Shown one piece after another: positions 13,239 to 36,394 of a DNA stretch of 64,000 nt. The notes beneath the pieces were generated by a model. That model was not told the origin of the DNA. It did not search any database and saw only the letters and a list, made by a program, of their open reading frames with translations. The stretch comes from Trichostrongylus colubriformis. Taxonomy: Eukaryota > Nematoda > Chromadorea > Rhabditida > Trichostrongylidae. Within the stretch, counting starts at the first letter, position 1. Each line of letters begins with the position of its first letter. The stretch is taken from the NCBI GenBank assembly GCA_963978905.1, contig OZ022257.1:14341664-14405663 (forward strand), written 5' to 3'. Made by a program: the position numbers and the translations under genes.

Positions 13239-13678
13239 CATAGTCATCAATAAAATACTAGCCAGATTATTCCCGAATATATTTATCGATTTAGCACTCA
13301 ATGGATTCGCTGATTATAATACGATCAACATAAGGCGAAGCTATCACATATATGAAGGCGAGAAGTTAAATCTACAGAATTACCCTTCAGGGAACACAAC
13401 GCATCTCGTTTGTCTAGATAATGCATAATACTTGAACAGCTTTGATACAGAGCAAAAGACTTTTTAAGAGAAAGATTTGAAAACAGAAGAATTATGTGCT
13501 TCGTTCGTCAGGAAGCTGACAATGAAAATTAGACTTATCAGCGGAATCAATTATGTTGTAGAAGTGAAATTTAAATGGGATGTAGGCAAAAGACACGATA
13601 AGGAAATTGTAACTAAGTCTAGGATAGTTACTTTGGCAGGGACCGAATCTAAAATAAAGGCTTAAGGAATGGGAACTT
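13239..13678. other. Intergenic gap between convergent genes
   Basis: Lies between the stop of the second saposin-like gene (+) and the stop of the BRI3-like gene (-). It is AT-rich with no coding or RNA feature that I can support. AATAAA-like signals for both genes are expected here (for example ATCAATAAAATA near 13245). Confidence 0.5.
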
Positions 13679-16600
13679 TTACATTGTTCTAAGACAGTTA
13701 GAACAGCGGCGAGTGACCGCACAAGGCAAGCAACAAAGAAACACTAAGCCGAATGGAAAGGTGAAAATTGTCAAAAGAATCAAGCAAATCAGGCAGCACA
13801 TGTCGGTTTCTCTCGTTACAACTCCAACGTTCTGAAAAGGAGAAACTTGAGAATGTCCCACTGCAAAAGGAAACATAACAGAGAGCTGACTCCTCATCAG
13901 CGTCCAGTGATAGTCTAGCAGAAAATGCAGCCGTAAATTTCATTTGACGAAATCCTGAGGGAGTGGTCTGACAGCTTCGAGCCTGATCCAACTCCTTTTC
14001 TTGTTGGAGGATTGGTGGGATCACGAAAATGCATAGTATGACCGTCGTCAGACTCGGGATTTTGCGGTTTCGCGAATTTACAGTGTCGCTCTTTCACACG
14101 CGATAACACACTTTAAGTTAGTGCAATGCCGCAACTTCGCGTGCGCAGCCGCGACTCCGCAAAATTCCAAAATCGGGAAGTTTGACGGCGGCCTAAGAAG
14201 GATAAGAAATTGCCACTGTTCCCCTTATGCGGAACAGACGAGAATAAAAAACGGATAACGCTGACGCGTCCTTTTCTCTAGGTACTTGTCTGACCCTTTA
14301 TTTTCGTTCAGAAGACCCCACTTTCAATCAAAGCAAGATTCGCCTTGAGGAAATAGTCATATCGAAGCTGCTGAGATACCCATGTTATTAATACACACTT
14401 ACTAATGACGCCCGACCGATGCCCCATTTCTAAGAATTATCAGTTCGATTCTCATGAAAAACCCTAACTCCTTTATGCACATAGTGGGGCTCTACAGAAA
14501 CAGGAAGATCTCAAATTAATGCCTTCGTGTACACTAAGACGCGCATTGGATGCCGCCCATTCGACCTTTTGGCGCCTCAGTGGACAATTCAGATCGCATG
14601 ATGTGATACAGCAGTAGAGAACTGAGAAAAGTTTGTATGGTAGTTCGGGATGGATGACCTGCATGGCTGGAGTACGCAGATTGATAGCGTGCCCTTATGT
14701 GGCCAAGGATACGAATAGAAAAATGAAGTAGACGAAAGAGGTGGGATTACATATAAACCAAGCGTGAGAAAGTAATTTGTTAATCTAACCATAGAAACTC
14801 ACACAAAAGGGACAGACGGATCCATGGTTAACAGCGACAACTACATGAGTCGGAGTGGGCACTTGATGACCGCCGCCTAAACACGCTGTCTTGAGCGCCA
14901 ATAACTTTGTATAGATTCGCTTTGAAAGAAGGAAGCAAAAGACAAGTGAATGTGCCACATCATCTCACCGACAGTATGAATAGCATGATAAATAGGAGGT
15001 TGATTATGAACAGGGTATTGCTGTGGATATGGTTTCGGTGATGGCGGTGAGTTGGGCAGAACACCTGATGGATAAGGTGTGGTAGGGTAACCCATCGCTG
15101 TGTGATATGCCGGTGGCGGTTCATTGTACGGCGATGGTTCCTTAAAAAAATAAGGCGTAAACTTCTAAGACTAATATGTGGCAAAAAAACATGAAATGAA
15201 GTCGTAAATTTTTAAAACCCATATTTCGCAAAAAAAAAACTCACAGTTGTTCCAGTTCTTCGTTCCTCTACTGGATCAGCTGCAGCTCGATGCAAATCAG
15301 GATATGCTGCACCAGTTCCATTTTCGTTGCTGTATAATGGAAAATGAGATAAGTTATGCCTCCACCTACTGGACGAAAATCATATAACCAAAAGCCTAAC
15401 GAATCACATCTTCTCAGAGCAAACGCTACTGTTCCCCACAAGTGCACAGAAAATAATTGACATTGACACCAAATGAGTGGTCCCATAATTTACAAGGATA
15501 TGGTGGCTCTTGTATTTGTGAATCGACAGAGTGCGCATTGATACTATGGGAGCTAGCAGTGAGTGCTGAATGATAACTCTCGCGCCGTCTTCGTGATCGT
15601 CACTAATATGAGTCACTTTAGAATTTATCTGACCATAAGATGCTTCTCAAAAAATGCCCGATTTTGACACACATGGATATGATTAAGACTCGCCCTGCCA
15701 CAAAAATTTAAATAATCGTGAAAAGATAATTCCCAAATTACAAAAGATTACGCTGAGAAAATGAAGTTTTCAACGGCTACCAACTCAGTTACTGAGACAA
15801 GCGCATAAAACAAAAGGATCAATGAGTCGGGATAACAACTTGCTACGGGCTAGGTAAGTTTTGCTTTCAACAGACGGTGATCAGACAATCTTCTGAGTCC
15901 ACACCTCATCTACCGGAAATGAACTCAACTGCCACTCTCATTTCCACTGCGCGATTACTTGGTTTTTGTTGTTTACACCCCGAAGGACATATGACAGCCT
16001 TTCCTGCTTTGGTTCGCATTTCGAGCATCTGTCACTTCCACCTGGTACCATCTACAACGAGATCGTTTGTTCTTTATGAATCTCTTTAAAGGCATCGGGA
16101 GGGGGGCAAGGGCGGAATAACGTTTACAAAAACAATGACGTCTGAAAACAAACATATGGGTTCGGTAGATACAATGTGTAACGAAACCGGCGTTGAAAAA
16201 CGCGCCATAGGGTGCTATTTGCCCCCAGGGCGCGCTTTCGTCCGAACTGCAAGCTTCCATGGCCGAGCCACGCTTCGTTCATTTTAAAGCTTGTCTTCGG
16301 CCTGATGTAACCTTAGTTTTGGATTATTTCCTCTTTAGACTGTTTTCTAATGACATATTTTACTTGTTTACTTATGGATCTTCTTAATTGTGCATTTCTA
16401 TACCTGAAAATCTCAGAAGGGTCAAATAAAGTCGGGGGGGGGGGGAGAGACGTAACTTTGCGTCGACGTCGTAGCTCCTTTCCCTTACTAGGCTCAGGCT
16501 AAGACTGATATCTCCTCCTCCCACATTAAAAAGCATCTGTCAAAGCATAGGTCTCATCTGCTCTAGCCTAACCCTAGGAAGGGAAAGAAGCTTTAACGTG

Positions 16601-18041
16601 GGTGAAGTTTTGCGTCTCCCCCCCCCCCCGACTTTGTTTGACCCGAAAGCACATCTAGAAACAATATAAGAGAGAACAAAGGAAAAACTAAAAGGAAAAA
16701 ACAAGTATATAATAGAACCATCTTCTTTTGGCACCATGCCAAGGCGTCAAATTGGCGAGTTTGTGCAATGGCGGCCACTCAAGCTCGTCCACACTACGTC
16801 TGTTCTACAGTAAGCCAAAATTACCCCCTCCTGGTGTCTTTAAACATACGGAGTGACAGCTCGACTAGAATAGCGTGAATTAAAGGGACACTATTTGACG
16901 CGTGAACCATTATGAATGGAGAAATTCTGTTACTTTTGGAGAATCCACCGAATTCCTTGAGCGCGAGAAAATAACTAATGCAGTAAGAGTTATGGATCTA
17001 AGTACCATTTAAATACCCAACGTACCGCCACACCGTCGGCACCGCCTTTAGCCATACACGACAGGCAAAAACAGACATAGAAACGCCAACACTGCTATGC
17101 CGTTCGTGTTGACACGAAGCACATAGCTACGTTCGAGAGGTGTAGGTTGGGACACACGGATTTTAACCTCACCTGCGACCCTGTGACAGCCTGTGACCTT
17201 TGGCCCTGTCACATAAGTTATTCAAACAATTTGTTCATTAATTCCTTTCCTGAAAATTTTGTGTTCGTGAGTGGGTCGTGCTACCACGACATTGTACTTG
17301 GGAAAAGGGTGAATTCCCAAACCGAGAGAAAATCGAAGTACAGCTTTCCTACTTTTGAAAAGAAACAATGTGTCGAAGTCAAATGTCACTCCCACTTCTC
17401 ATTTCAGTACTCGTACAATGTTCTACTCGCTTTTCAAAGAGAAAACTGTTATAGAGAACGTGTCAAAGGATAGACATGGTCACCGCTTGACCTGGCGGCC
17501 CTATCGACCGTGTGTCCCAACCGTCACTCCATATATGACTATTATTATACTAAATAGTACACAATTACAAAAATTACAGCATAACAGTCGAAAGGCTCGA
17601 AAACAAAAACAATGACATCGCGAATGAAATGCATAGACACCTCGATAATGAAGCATTCTATAAATTGCAACATTATAACACCTCCCAGCTCAATGATAAT
17701 GACGTGGCAGCCACGTGTTGAATGGAATGCAGCAATCCATGCAAATATTACTTTTCTATTTCAGAACTCATCCAAATGCTGGGACCTGCTAGACCTTACG
17801 ACTTCTCCCACTCCAATTTCTTCTCTCCCTCTCTCCTTTTACGTGCGCAAGGTTTACACCCCGCATAAGCCTCCCACTGACTGCACCAATACACAACTCC
17901 CATTGGAAAACATTCCTTTGAAAAAGATTACTTTTAAGGTTACCTTCCTGCTTGTTCTCCGTTCTGTCCAGCGGGTGGTGCAGAAGGACCTCCAGCTGAA
18001 TTCTGTGAATCAGGCTCCGCTCTGTGTTTGTTTTCCGGCAT
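13679..18041 (-). CDS. BRI3: BRI3-like (brain protein I3) membrane protein
   Basis: Exons, 5' to 3' on the minus strand: 17944-18041, 15245-15329, 14969-15140, 14803-14885 and 13679-13831. They join in phase to 591 nt (196 aa). The N-terminal half is disordered and Pro/Tyr-rich with a PPAY motif (NEPPPAYHTAMGYP), a binding site for WW-domain ligases. Then come VCPFCNVGVVTRETD, a hydrophobic membrane segment (LICLILLTIFTFPFGLVFLC) and a closing CSNC pair. The two CxxC pairs around one hydrophobic segment match BRI3, a small lysosomal/endosomal membrane protein of uncertain function. The N-terminus is longer than in vertebrate BRI3. The first junction spans a 2.6-kb intron and is the least certain. 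An acceptor (TTTTTTCCTAG) lies 8 bp before the ATG. It is co-oriented with DNAJC11, about 0.9 kb downstream. Confidence 0.82.
16419..16644. repeat. Foldback MITE
   Basis: Inverted ends GGGTCAAATAAAGTCGGGGG and CCCCCGACTTTGTTTGACCC, with matching inner blocks (AGAGACG and CGTCTC; AAGGGAAAG-type). Sits in intron 1 of the BRI3-like gene. Confidence 0.72.
17145..17521. repeat. TIR element (about 377 bp)
   Basis: Terminal inverted repeats GGTTGGGACACACGG and CCGTGTGTCCCAACC; no coding content. Intronic. Confidence 0.65.
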
Positions 18042-18050
18042 GATGATTCT
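18042..18050 (-). promoter_or_regulatory. Probable spliced-leader acceptor before BRI3-like ATG
   Basis: TTTTTTCCTAG on the minus strand ends 8 bp before the start codon, with no upstream exon that I can pair with it. This fits trans-splicing of a nematode leader. Confidence 0.5.
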
Positions 18051-18944
18051 AGGAAAAAATTAAAATTATTCTACAGTTCGAAATTGATAACTGCAGCATA
18101 TCGAAAACTTCAGCAGAACTGACTAAAGTAATACGATTGAACGCGATTTGAAAACCATAAATATAAAGAAATAAACATTTATTCTCAACGAATGTTACTT
18201 GAAGAACGGGCAGAAAGGCTTTTTCATGAACACTTGAACCTTTTTGCAATTCTCTCCTATGGCGTATAAATACATATACCGCACTCTCTAAGGATAACTA
18301 TAATTCCACTCTAACATCCTAAACGAATACCCTAAATAACGAAATATTAACAATTACATTCAACAAAAATCCGAGCAACAATTCACTCTTACATCTATTC
18401 TGTGTAACAAAAAACAGTAAACTGCTACACAGCACCTATTAAAGTGGAGATTGAGCATTAAGACCACAACAGTGGGCTACGCAGTCATATAATTGAAAAT
18501 CTATTCGAAAAAGTGGCACTGATACTAAAGAAATTCCTTCAAAGAGCAAAACGAGATAATTACTCAAAGATCACTGGTACGTGCCGTCGATCAAAACTGA
18601 ACCGTACATAGATGTACATTACTACTGAACCGAACCTTCTCAACAAAAAAAAAAATCAATCAATACTTCGCTAGTGATTGGAATGCTGCACGCGAAGAAG
18701 GAAAGAGAGAGGAGAAAGCGCCTCCCGTCAATACAGCGTGTTGACTGCCATGTGATGGAGGTGAGTCACCGGCCGCGAAACCTGTATCAAACAGACGACA
18801 TATTAAACTCATATGGGCGCACTACAAAATATTTTGAATCCATCCATAATCTGAATGAAACGTTGGTAAACTCAGGAGATAAATGCATCTATCAAAAATA
18901 TATCACGAACCTATGATGGAGTCAAAATGATCCCGCTCTAGAGC

Positions 18945-21900
18945 TCACACGGACCTCGCAGAAATCCGATGGGCTGAAAACGAATGTAACAGCGTTCCTC
19001 AAAATGCATACATCAGGTGAGGAAAAGGAAAACGACAACTCACACTTTGTTGGTATTTGAATCGGCATGTCATCTGCCACAGTGACAGCATGCGGCTCGT
19101 CCCGAAACATATATCGAACGTACAGCATTTTCGCTTCTCCCGGGCATGGATCGTAGAAACCTGGCAGCTGACTCTGCAACGGACTCATAAGGATGATCAT
19201 TTCCAAAATAATAGCTAATTTTACAGCACAAACCTTCACTGAATAAATCCTCAACTGCGAGTCATTAACCATAGCTTGAAGGGGAACTGTGACATCGATT
19301 GTTCGATCACCAGCAAGTATGTACGATGAGGATCCACTGGACTCGCACTGTCCGTATCTGTGTACACAATTGTTGTGTAAACAGCACTCACGCAATAAAA
19401 AACACAGATGCCGTACTTTAAATATGCGTCCACATTCAAAAAGGATTTCAACAATTAAGCCGTAATAAATAACTTAAAAACAATGATAAATCTTATCGGT
19501 AAATAAATAACATTAATAAATACCTAAACGTGATTTAAAAAATACCTAGCCTCTATAATCACTACGCCTAGTTTACGCTGTTCTTCTTGTCGAATTCGGT
19601 CAGCGGTAGGTCTCATCAGATTTACTATGCGTCCAGCTTCTTCTTGTTTGACCGTATCAACCTTAAAACAAAATTCCTAATGATTTTTATAGCGCAAACA
19701 TAGATGACAACAAACACGTTCCAGATATAGAGAAATCCTCGACCTAGGCGAAGTTTGCAGCCCTACGTTAAATCGTAACAACTATGCAACTGAACCGAGG
19801 TTTGTACCAGCAAAATCGTCGAGAAAACCGGGAAAACAACGTTAGGACCACAAGAGAAAGTGCGAGCACTTGCCCAGTAAGGCAGTAGTCCATGTTCTAC
19901 ATGAGTTTATGATAACAGTGGCTATCGTCTTGATCAAGCTTTCTCAGGGTTCAAAGGAATGAATCCTAGGAAATTCGCCGAAACACGTGATTTGCGCCAT
20001 GATCCCAGGTGTTCCGTGAGATAGTCAAGCGACGATATTGAATAGTGAAAAACCAAATCGAAACGGGGACGAGTTCCTCACGAAACGTCATCACAATCGC
20101 TAAAGACCTGTTTTGAGGTAACGCCACACTGAACTAAGTGGAGACCAGCGTATTGCCGCACACAACATGCCGCCCCAGTAATTTGGAGCGGAAAAGTGGA
20201 CAAAGAAGAAAGAAAATATAACTCGATGCTGAAAACTCAAAGGAGTTTATCTAAACGGTCGTAATAAAAAAAATATATTTTCTAAATACGAACGCTTGCT
20301 GGTGGTGTCCCGCTTGAAATGAGTAGTGGAAATTGTGATTATTTCCATGTTCAAATGACTAGTATTTTTAGTCGGATCCCCCAATAGAAAGCATAAGTAA
20401 ACAGCAACAATGATTTTCAGCAGTATTCAAGCGCTGCACCGAGAATACAGTGCTCATGTGAGAAGAAATATGCAGTGGCTATTTCAAAGTACTGAAACTG
20501 CATTACCTCACGATCGTGACTGTGGTCATCGAAGAGCGATGTGAAGCGATCGTACCACCGTCGGAACACAACCTAAACAACGACGTTGCGTTGAACACTT
20601 TATTTTAACATTGATCAATACACGTACCTTTGTGGCAAGATGAAATAGAACTACTGGTACAACAACTCCGTAAATTGTACTTCTTGCTAAAGCTTCACGG
20701 TCATCGCACAATACTACGTGCCACTCGAAAGACGACTGTCCTGTTTTTAACCTGTGAAGATAACGAAGGCCTCAGTGAGAGAATTCTCTATCAGCAAGAG
20801 ACTATTCAGAAGAATATCTTTCCCGTAAATAAGAAGCTGGCGCTATCGAATTTATATGAGACTTCAATGGAATGATGAACATTGCTGGCAGCTAAAGTTC
20901 ACTGCGTGTCAATCTGCACTGTCAAATGCATTTTTTCTGCCTAGATCGGGAAGAAGGTCCCCCCCCCCCCACCTCCCGCCTAGAGTTTAGGCAAAGGAGC
21001 TTCTAGTGCGGTGTTCATTACGATAACATCAAAAAAGTTAATCCGAATGATTAGGCAATCGTTCAGTTGATTATAATAGAAACAATCACTGACTTGAATC
21101 TAGCAGACAACATACAGGAGGGAAAGGAGAAATGAAGTGCACATCCAATTCTTGAAAATCGTGACAATCTCCGTTCAAAATGGATGGAAGGTGTAACTCC
21201 TTAAATGAGCTCCAAGATAGCGGAAATAACAGTTTTAAGAAGGGTAAATTCGATTAAAAATGAACGCCCGAAAAAGAAACGAACCGAACATGGACAACTG
21301 CAATGCACTCTCGGTGAACGCATCGCGTTCCGGGTTACGGACAAAGTACACCAATCGTACATTCGAATTCGTTGGAGAGAGCTGAAAGAGAGAAACCTCG
21401 AGTAACAACTGAGATCAAGGAAAAGAAAAACGTTCCTACCGTGAAGTTTATGACCGCTTTCGGCTGGTTGTTTTCGGTATGCACCAGAGTAGTGGTAAGC
21501 GCACTTCCAGCTGGAGTCAAGTTCAGTATGATACTTCCTTGCCAGCGAACCCGTAGTCGCATCGAATAAACTACAATTTCAGTATCATATGAGTTGGTCT
21601 CAGGTCAACAAGGACATTCTTTCATAATTACATATCCGATTTTGACAAAATTAAGTGCCAACTACCGAGCTTCTCGAAATGTACCAGTCGGGTTTTTTAT
21701 GATAAATTCACCTTTATTTTCACTGTCGCACCGTCAAATGCAAGACAGTAAACAAATACTGCTATACATAGTAATCACAAACTGGACATAACTACTCAAC
21801 TCCTTAAAAATTCTGTGCACTGTATTGTGACAAATGATCGAGTAAAACACTCACTGAGACTCAGTGCAGGAGCAAAAGTTTCTTGCATGGGAAAGTACTG

Positions 21901-23827
21901 TATAGAGGGCTGAATAATTATTGCTGCTCGAGTATAAAGAGGGCGAGAGAGGCGACATGATAAGTTGAGCACATCGCTAGATGCAGTGAAGGTATTCTGA
22001 ATAAGGACAATCCTGATCATGCTCAGTATGCAATGTGAATACCTATGCATGGTATTTGCAGTTATATAACTACCTCAACATGAAATTTTCCTGCATTCTT
22101 CTTCCACAAAACAGAGACACTACCATCTCCACGGCCATTGCCAGCTTTTACCCTGCCAATGAGCCCGACTCGATCGGCCTCGGTCATCGCACAATCCACT
22201 GACTGGGTAATCGCTATTCCGATGAGTTGTGGAGGATACCTTAACAATTCAAACCTATCCTTCACCTGCTTTTTTCTTGCACGACTCGTTTATGTGTTCT
22301 ACTATTACAAAACGCTACGGTTATTTTCGCTTGGTGATGGAACGAATCAGAAGCTACGAACTTGTATACCTATCGTCTGGATCCTCAGGGAATAATCCGG
22401 CACATGAAGTCTTCACCACGAATCCGCTCTAAATACGTTATGAGCAGCAAAGTTCATTCAAATACGAGATCCTTTCGTTACAAAACATACAGCAGGATGT
22501 ATTCGCTGCAACATTAGCTCTTGTTCCTTTAACCGCTGCAAGAAATCATATTCTCTTCTGATATTCTCCGGGTTTGCCGATCTTGATACAAGCTCCCATC
22601 CTTGTGTGTCGAGACCTTGAACGCCAAGAGCATCGTAAATCGCTCTTTTCTTGGGATCTAATAAAGCTGAAAAAAAGAAACGTGTACGAAAAATGAGAAG
22701 AAACAAAATTCACCGAATCATGCTAAAACAATCAAGAGCAACCGGCCAACATACTTTCGTGTGCACGTCGTAGCTGTACAAAAATTTTCTCGGCTTCCTT
22801 TTTATCGTCATCATCGTTATGCCGGTCGGGATGGAAGATTAAACAACGTTTTCGGTAAGCTTTGTTTATTTCTTCCTCTGTTGCCTAGAAAAATATTGAG
22901 GACATATTTTTGAAGGATGCTATCGCAATTAGAGAGAGGGGGCACCTCACTGTGGGCATTATTTTTACTCAAGACTAGAAGGAAAAAAGAGCCTTGCCTT
23001 CCCTTAACTGATGCTTAGGCAAAATATACGCTTGAAAGCACAGTTACCCCTCGAAACTCTCTGCGAGATGCTTAGATGTGCAACATTTGATAATTGCCCC
23101 CACGCCTCTCACCGCTATAGTACTCATTAGAGTTTTCGAGAAAATGAAAAAGGAAGTGAGATACAACGTTTAAACCACGTCTCAGTTGCTGCTTCTCATA
23201 AATAAGGAGGTGATGATGAATCGTCACAACTTCGATTACGATTACGTGCATAGTTCTCAAAACTTTCAAGTCAAGATCGAGATTTCCCGGTTATAAGCCA
23301 TAATACATCTTCACATTTTTCAAAACAACGGAATGAAACTATGGCTAAGATGGCAAGTGAAGACATTTTTACGGCTGCAATCAATGAAACATGAGCAAAC
23401 CGCCTCCAAAAAAGTTCACAAAGAAAAAAGTGAGTACAAAAAACAACTTGTCGATTCCAAAACTGGATGATTGAAAATGAAGTTTCATAGCATAAAAGGT
23501 TCGGAACTGATAACTCCTGGACTTGATGTCCTTATGAGTGTCCAATCCCTTCAACCCATTACAAGTTTTTCAGCTGCGTCATAAAGCTCTTCTAACACCA
23601 GTAACTTACTCTTCGAAACTTCTCACTGACCCTTTCCACATTGGTTCTTTAATTGTGGTCACAAAAATCACAACACCCAAGAACCGATCAGCTAAGAGGC
23701 ATAAAATTCGATTGCTCACGTCTTTTGGCACATTCAATATGGCATAGAAGTCGATATCTTCCTCCTCATCTAGTAACAAATCCTGATCGTGATCTCCACA
23801 CAGCGAACTACCAGACGACACAGACAT
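18945..23827 (-). CDS. DNAJC11: DNAJC11-family J-domain protein
   Basis: Mitochondrial DNAJC11 associates with the MICOS/SAM (MIB) complexes and supports crista organisation. Fifteen exons (minus strand, 5' to 3'): 23720-23827, 22755-22884, 22491-22666, 22370-22428, 22074-22254, 21855-21996, 21440-21570, 21285-21381, 21094-21199, 20628-20751, 20507-20572, 19546-19661, 19234-19357, 19044-19173, 18945-18973. They total 1719 nt in one frame (572 aa; human about 559). The J domain lies near residues 24-90 with HPD at 54-56 and the [12 protein letters not shown] helix. A middle beta-rich region follows, then the DUF3395 C-terminal domain with [16 protein letters not shown] and [13 protein letters not shown], ending SHRISARSV. 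The exon 4-5 acceptor (22254 or 22266) and the intron at 21200-21284 are the weakest junctions. Confidence 0.93.
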
Positions 23828-24595
23828 ATCTGACAGAACTGAGTTCTAATAAAAGATATTATAAATAAAACATACACTCCTATTCGAACTACAACTGAAA
23901 CAATGAACTGGCTAGAATGCACAAATATTATGAATTGCATCAAAAGCTTGTCCACAATTAATAACCACAAGTACTGCAACTTTGTTTACCGCGAGCGGTT
24001 GCGTCACGGTTGTCCCAGTCGGAGCAAGTTTTCCAGCTCTCTGCAATTCGTAGTTTACGATGTGAATATGGCCATTTGTGTGGTGAATGCGACCGCAAGT
24101 TGACGTGTGGATTTGCATAGGAGCCATGACCAAAGCTTTTCCTTTCCTTTTTTCGTGGTTATATTTGGTTCGATGATCATTACACATGCGACAGACAAAT
24201 TAGAAATACTACATACATGAAGATATGCATGATTTGGACAGTGACGAAAGGAAATGAAATTCGACATCACACCGTCACAGCAGAAATTTAAATGTTCGAC
24301 ATCTTACAGAGAAAAAGTGCTTACAATAAAGAGAATAAATCTATATGCGTGTCATGAATGGAGCAGAAAGCTGCGTGATAACTGTGTATCCTCTATTCAA
24401 ACTGGAAAGATTATCGATCTACCATAAAGTCCATCACAATCCATTACAACAATTACTACATCACTAACTTCAATCAAAAACATTTTGAAATTACGCTTTT
24501 TAAAGAGAATAGGAAGTGTGTTGAGCTGCGCAAGTTGCAATGTATGAGTGTTAAAGAAATGCTCTAACAGGTCATCTTCCGACAACGAACTTACT

Positions 24596-24735
24596 GAAGG
24601 AAACTCCGTGCTATGATGGATCACAGAATGGTAATTATCATTCACGGAAATCTGAGGATGTGGTGAAATCGACGAGCTGTCCGACGCAGAAGATGCGTCG
24701 GATGGTCGGCGTTAGGGTGGCAGTTACGACAAATG
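24596..24735 (-). other. Possible unassigned exon, minus strand
   Basis: An open Ser-rich stretch (SDASSASDSSSISPHPQ) runs to a good donor (TTTCCTTCA then GTAAGTTCG). It lies 0.8 kb upstream of the DNAJC11 start on the same strand. It could be an upstream exon of DNAJC11 or part of another gene. No family is recognised. Confidence 0.3.
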
Positions 24736-24926
24736 CGCTTCATTGACAAAATAGCTGCAAGAGTCCGTGCCTAAGCACTCTCCCGCCACACACGATTCTG
24801 CGGTCCTGTGGTCGTACGATCCTGTGGATCGCAGAATCCCAGATCGGTACCCACCTAATCTTCAGTCGAACCGAAGCAAACTGCAAATCGATCGGTCAAA
24901 AGTCGGCTGTGTTTGCCGCGCAACTA

Positions 24927-25103
24927 TAAGGCCGCGTTCATACTTTGCGCTGGCAGGGCGTGGCTGCATTCACAGGCAGCCAGGCGGAGTAGCCCGGGGG
25001 GAGGTGCAGAGACGACACAGGCAAGGAGACAAGGTGGCGAAGGTGGAGACGCAGAGATACGCGGCCACACCCTGCCGCCGGCCCGCAGAGCATGAACGCG
25101 CTA
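24927..25103. repeat. AGGCCGC-family palindromic MITE
   Basis: Starts TAAGGCCGCGTTCATACTTT and ends with the diverged inverse (GCATGAACGCGCTAA). The interior has the family's GGCAGGGCGTGGCTGC block. Other copies: 25312, 25785, 28329, 33561, 37679 and 53983. Confidence 0.75.
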
Positions 25104-25311
25104 AATGGAGAACGGCTCAAAAGCCCGTATTCCATTTAGGAAGTGTGAAGCAACTAAGGTTAGTGCGAACCCACGTTCACATTTCTAAGAGATGATCGAA
25201 TTCGTAAATCATTATGTATTTGGGTCCGAAATGCGATTCATCATTTATGGTTTATGAGTGGCACAACTCAAAACCGAACTTAAAAACAGTGGAAGAGATG
25301 ATCCAGGTCGA

Positions 25312-25391
25312 TAAGGCCGCTTCCATACTTTGCGCACCGACGCCGTCACGGGCGTGACGGCGTCGGTGCGCAAAGTATGGAAGCGGCCTAA
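25312..25391. repeat. AGGCCGC-family MITE, perfect 80-bp hairpin
   Basis: AAGGCCGCTTCCATACTTTG continues into GACGCCGTCACG and then returns as an exact inverted copy ending CGGCCT. It has almost no loop. Confidence 0.85.
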
Positions 25392-25784
25392 TGGAGTATG
25401 AAATTCGAGGCACAACGTCATACCAGTAGAAAAAGAACTGGATGAAACGGCCAAAATTGGAATACATGGGACACTCTTACCCTTTCGCTCTCTCTGCATC
25501 GCCAACTGCTGAGAGGTAGATGCAGACGTCGAGATTTTCCAGTGCTGCGAGCGTTGCCCCGCCCTCGCTGAAACTCGGCTAATTTAAGCTGCAGCTCGAG
25601 GCGAAGTCCGATGAGATCACGATAAAGACTCCAGAGGCGCGCTTTTAACGGGAGGTTACCTTTTAATAATTAGCCTTCTCATTTACAAAGAAAATCGTTG
25701 CTTACTTCTTGTCCTCTTCCGGTGTTTAAGTTTTGCTTATCTTCCTTTCCTTTAAAGCACCGGCAGGGGAGGACGCGAGGAAGT

Positions 25785-25874
25785 AAGGCCGCGGTCATAC
25801 TTTGCGCAGCTGCGTTAGTTGACGCCGGTGCCGGCGTCAACTAACGCAGCTGCGCAAAGTATGACCGCGGCCTA
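25785..25874. repeat. AGGCCGC-family MITE, perfect ~90-bp hairpin
   Basis: AAGGCCGCGGTCATACTTTG through GTTAGTTGACGCCGG, then the exact inverse ending CCGCGGCCTAA. The stem shares GTTAGTTGACGCC with the larger copy at 37679-38356. Confidence 0.85.
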
Positions 25875-26637
25875 AAGCGCGCGCTTCCTGATCGAGCTGC
25901 GTGCTCGAGGCTGGCCGACGCCACTGCCATTTGATGTCTCATGGGGCAAATTGATTTCATTCGTGCTGCTGTTGAACAAGTGATACAGCAACAACAACAA
26001 ACAAGTGAAACAACGAAAGGGAGAAGAGTGAGAAAAAAGGGTGTTTATGTCCAAAAAATCCAATGAATCCGCACTCGACATTTTGGCAAGGCGATGTGTG
26101 TGCGATTGTGGCAAACGAACGAACTGCAAGCGTCTACCATGACATGGGGATTACCTCCTCCCGGTGTCTTCTGCACATTTCGCACTCGTTCGCAGAAATA
26201 AGCTCATCATTACGCCACCGATGATCAATAACTGTGAGCGATTTTGCCATACAAGTAGAAATGGGCTCACCGACCCCTTGCAACTAACTTGCCAGTGGTG
26301 CGTATGAGCCGTAGATGGCACCCTGAGGCTACCGTCAGTCTTCGCGATTTTGCGGTGCACGGCTCTGCACGCGAAGATGCGAGATATCAAGGTCGCAGTA
26401 TAGCGTGCGAAAGTGGAGCACCGCAAAACCGTTAACCGGGCGATTTTGCCACGCTGGTCTGAATAATCTCATCCCTGACCCTCCCTCCACGGTGGAGGAG
26501 TGTGATCTGAGCACAGCCGACCTCAGTCTGTGGCATTTTCAGGAAGTACCATCGAAACCTTCATATCAGTCTAATAGGCTAACTCCTGAAAAATTTTTTC
26601 AAAAACAAAACTTTCATGGTAAGGTTTATTTTGCTTC

Positions 26638-26661
26638 TTCGTGTTCAACAGATCAGCAGCC
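26638..26661 (+). promoter_or_regulatory. Probable spliced-leader acceptor before malic enzyme ATG
   Basis: TTCTTCGTGTTCAACAG ends at 26651, 10 bp before the start codon. No upstream cis exon is apparent. Confidence 0.45.
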
Positions 26662-36394
<9,733 letters not shown>

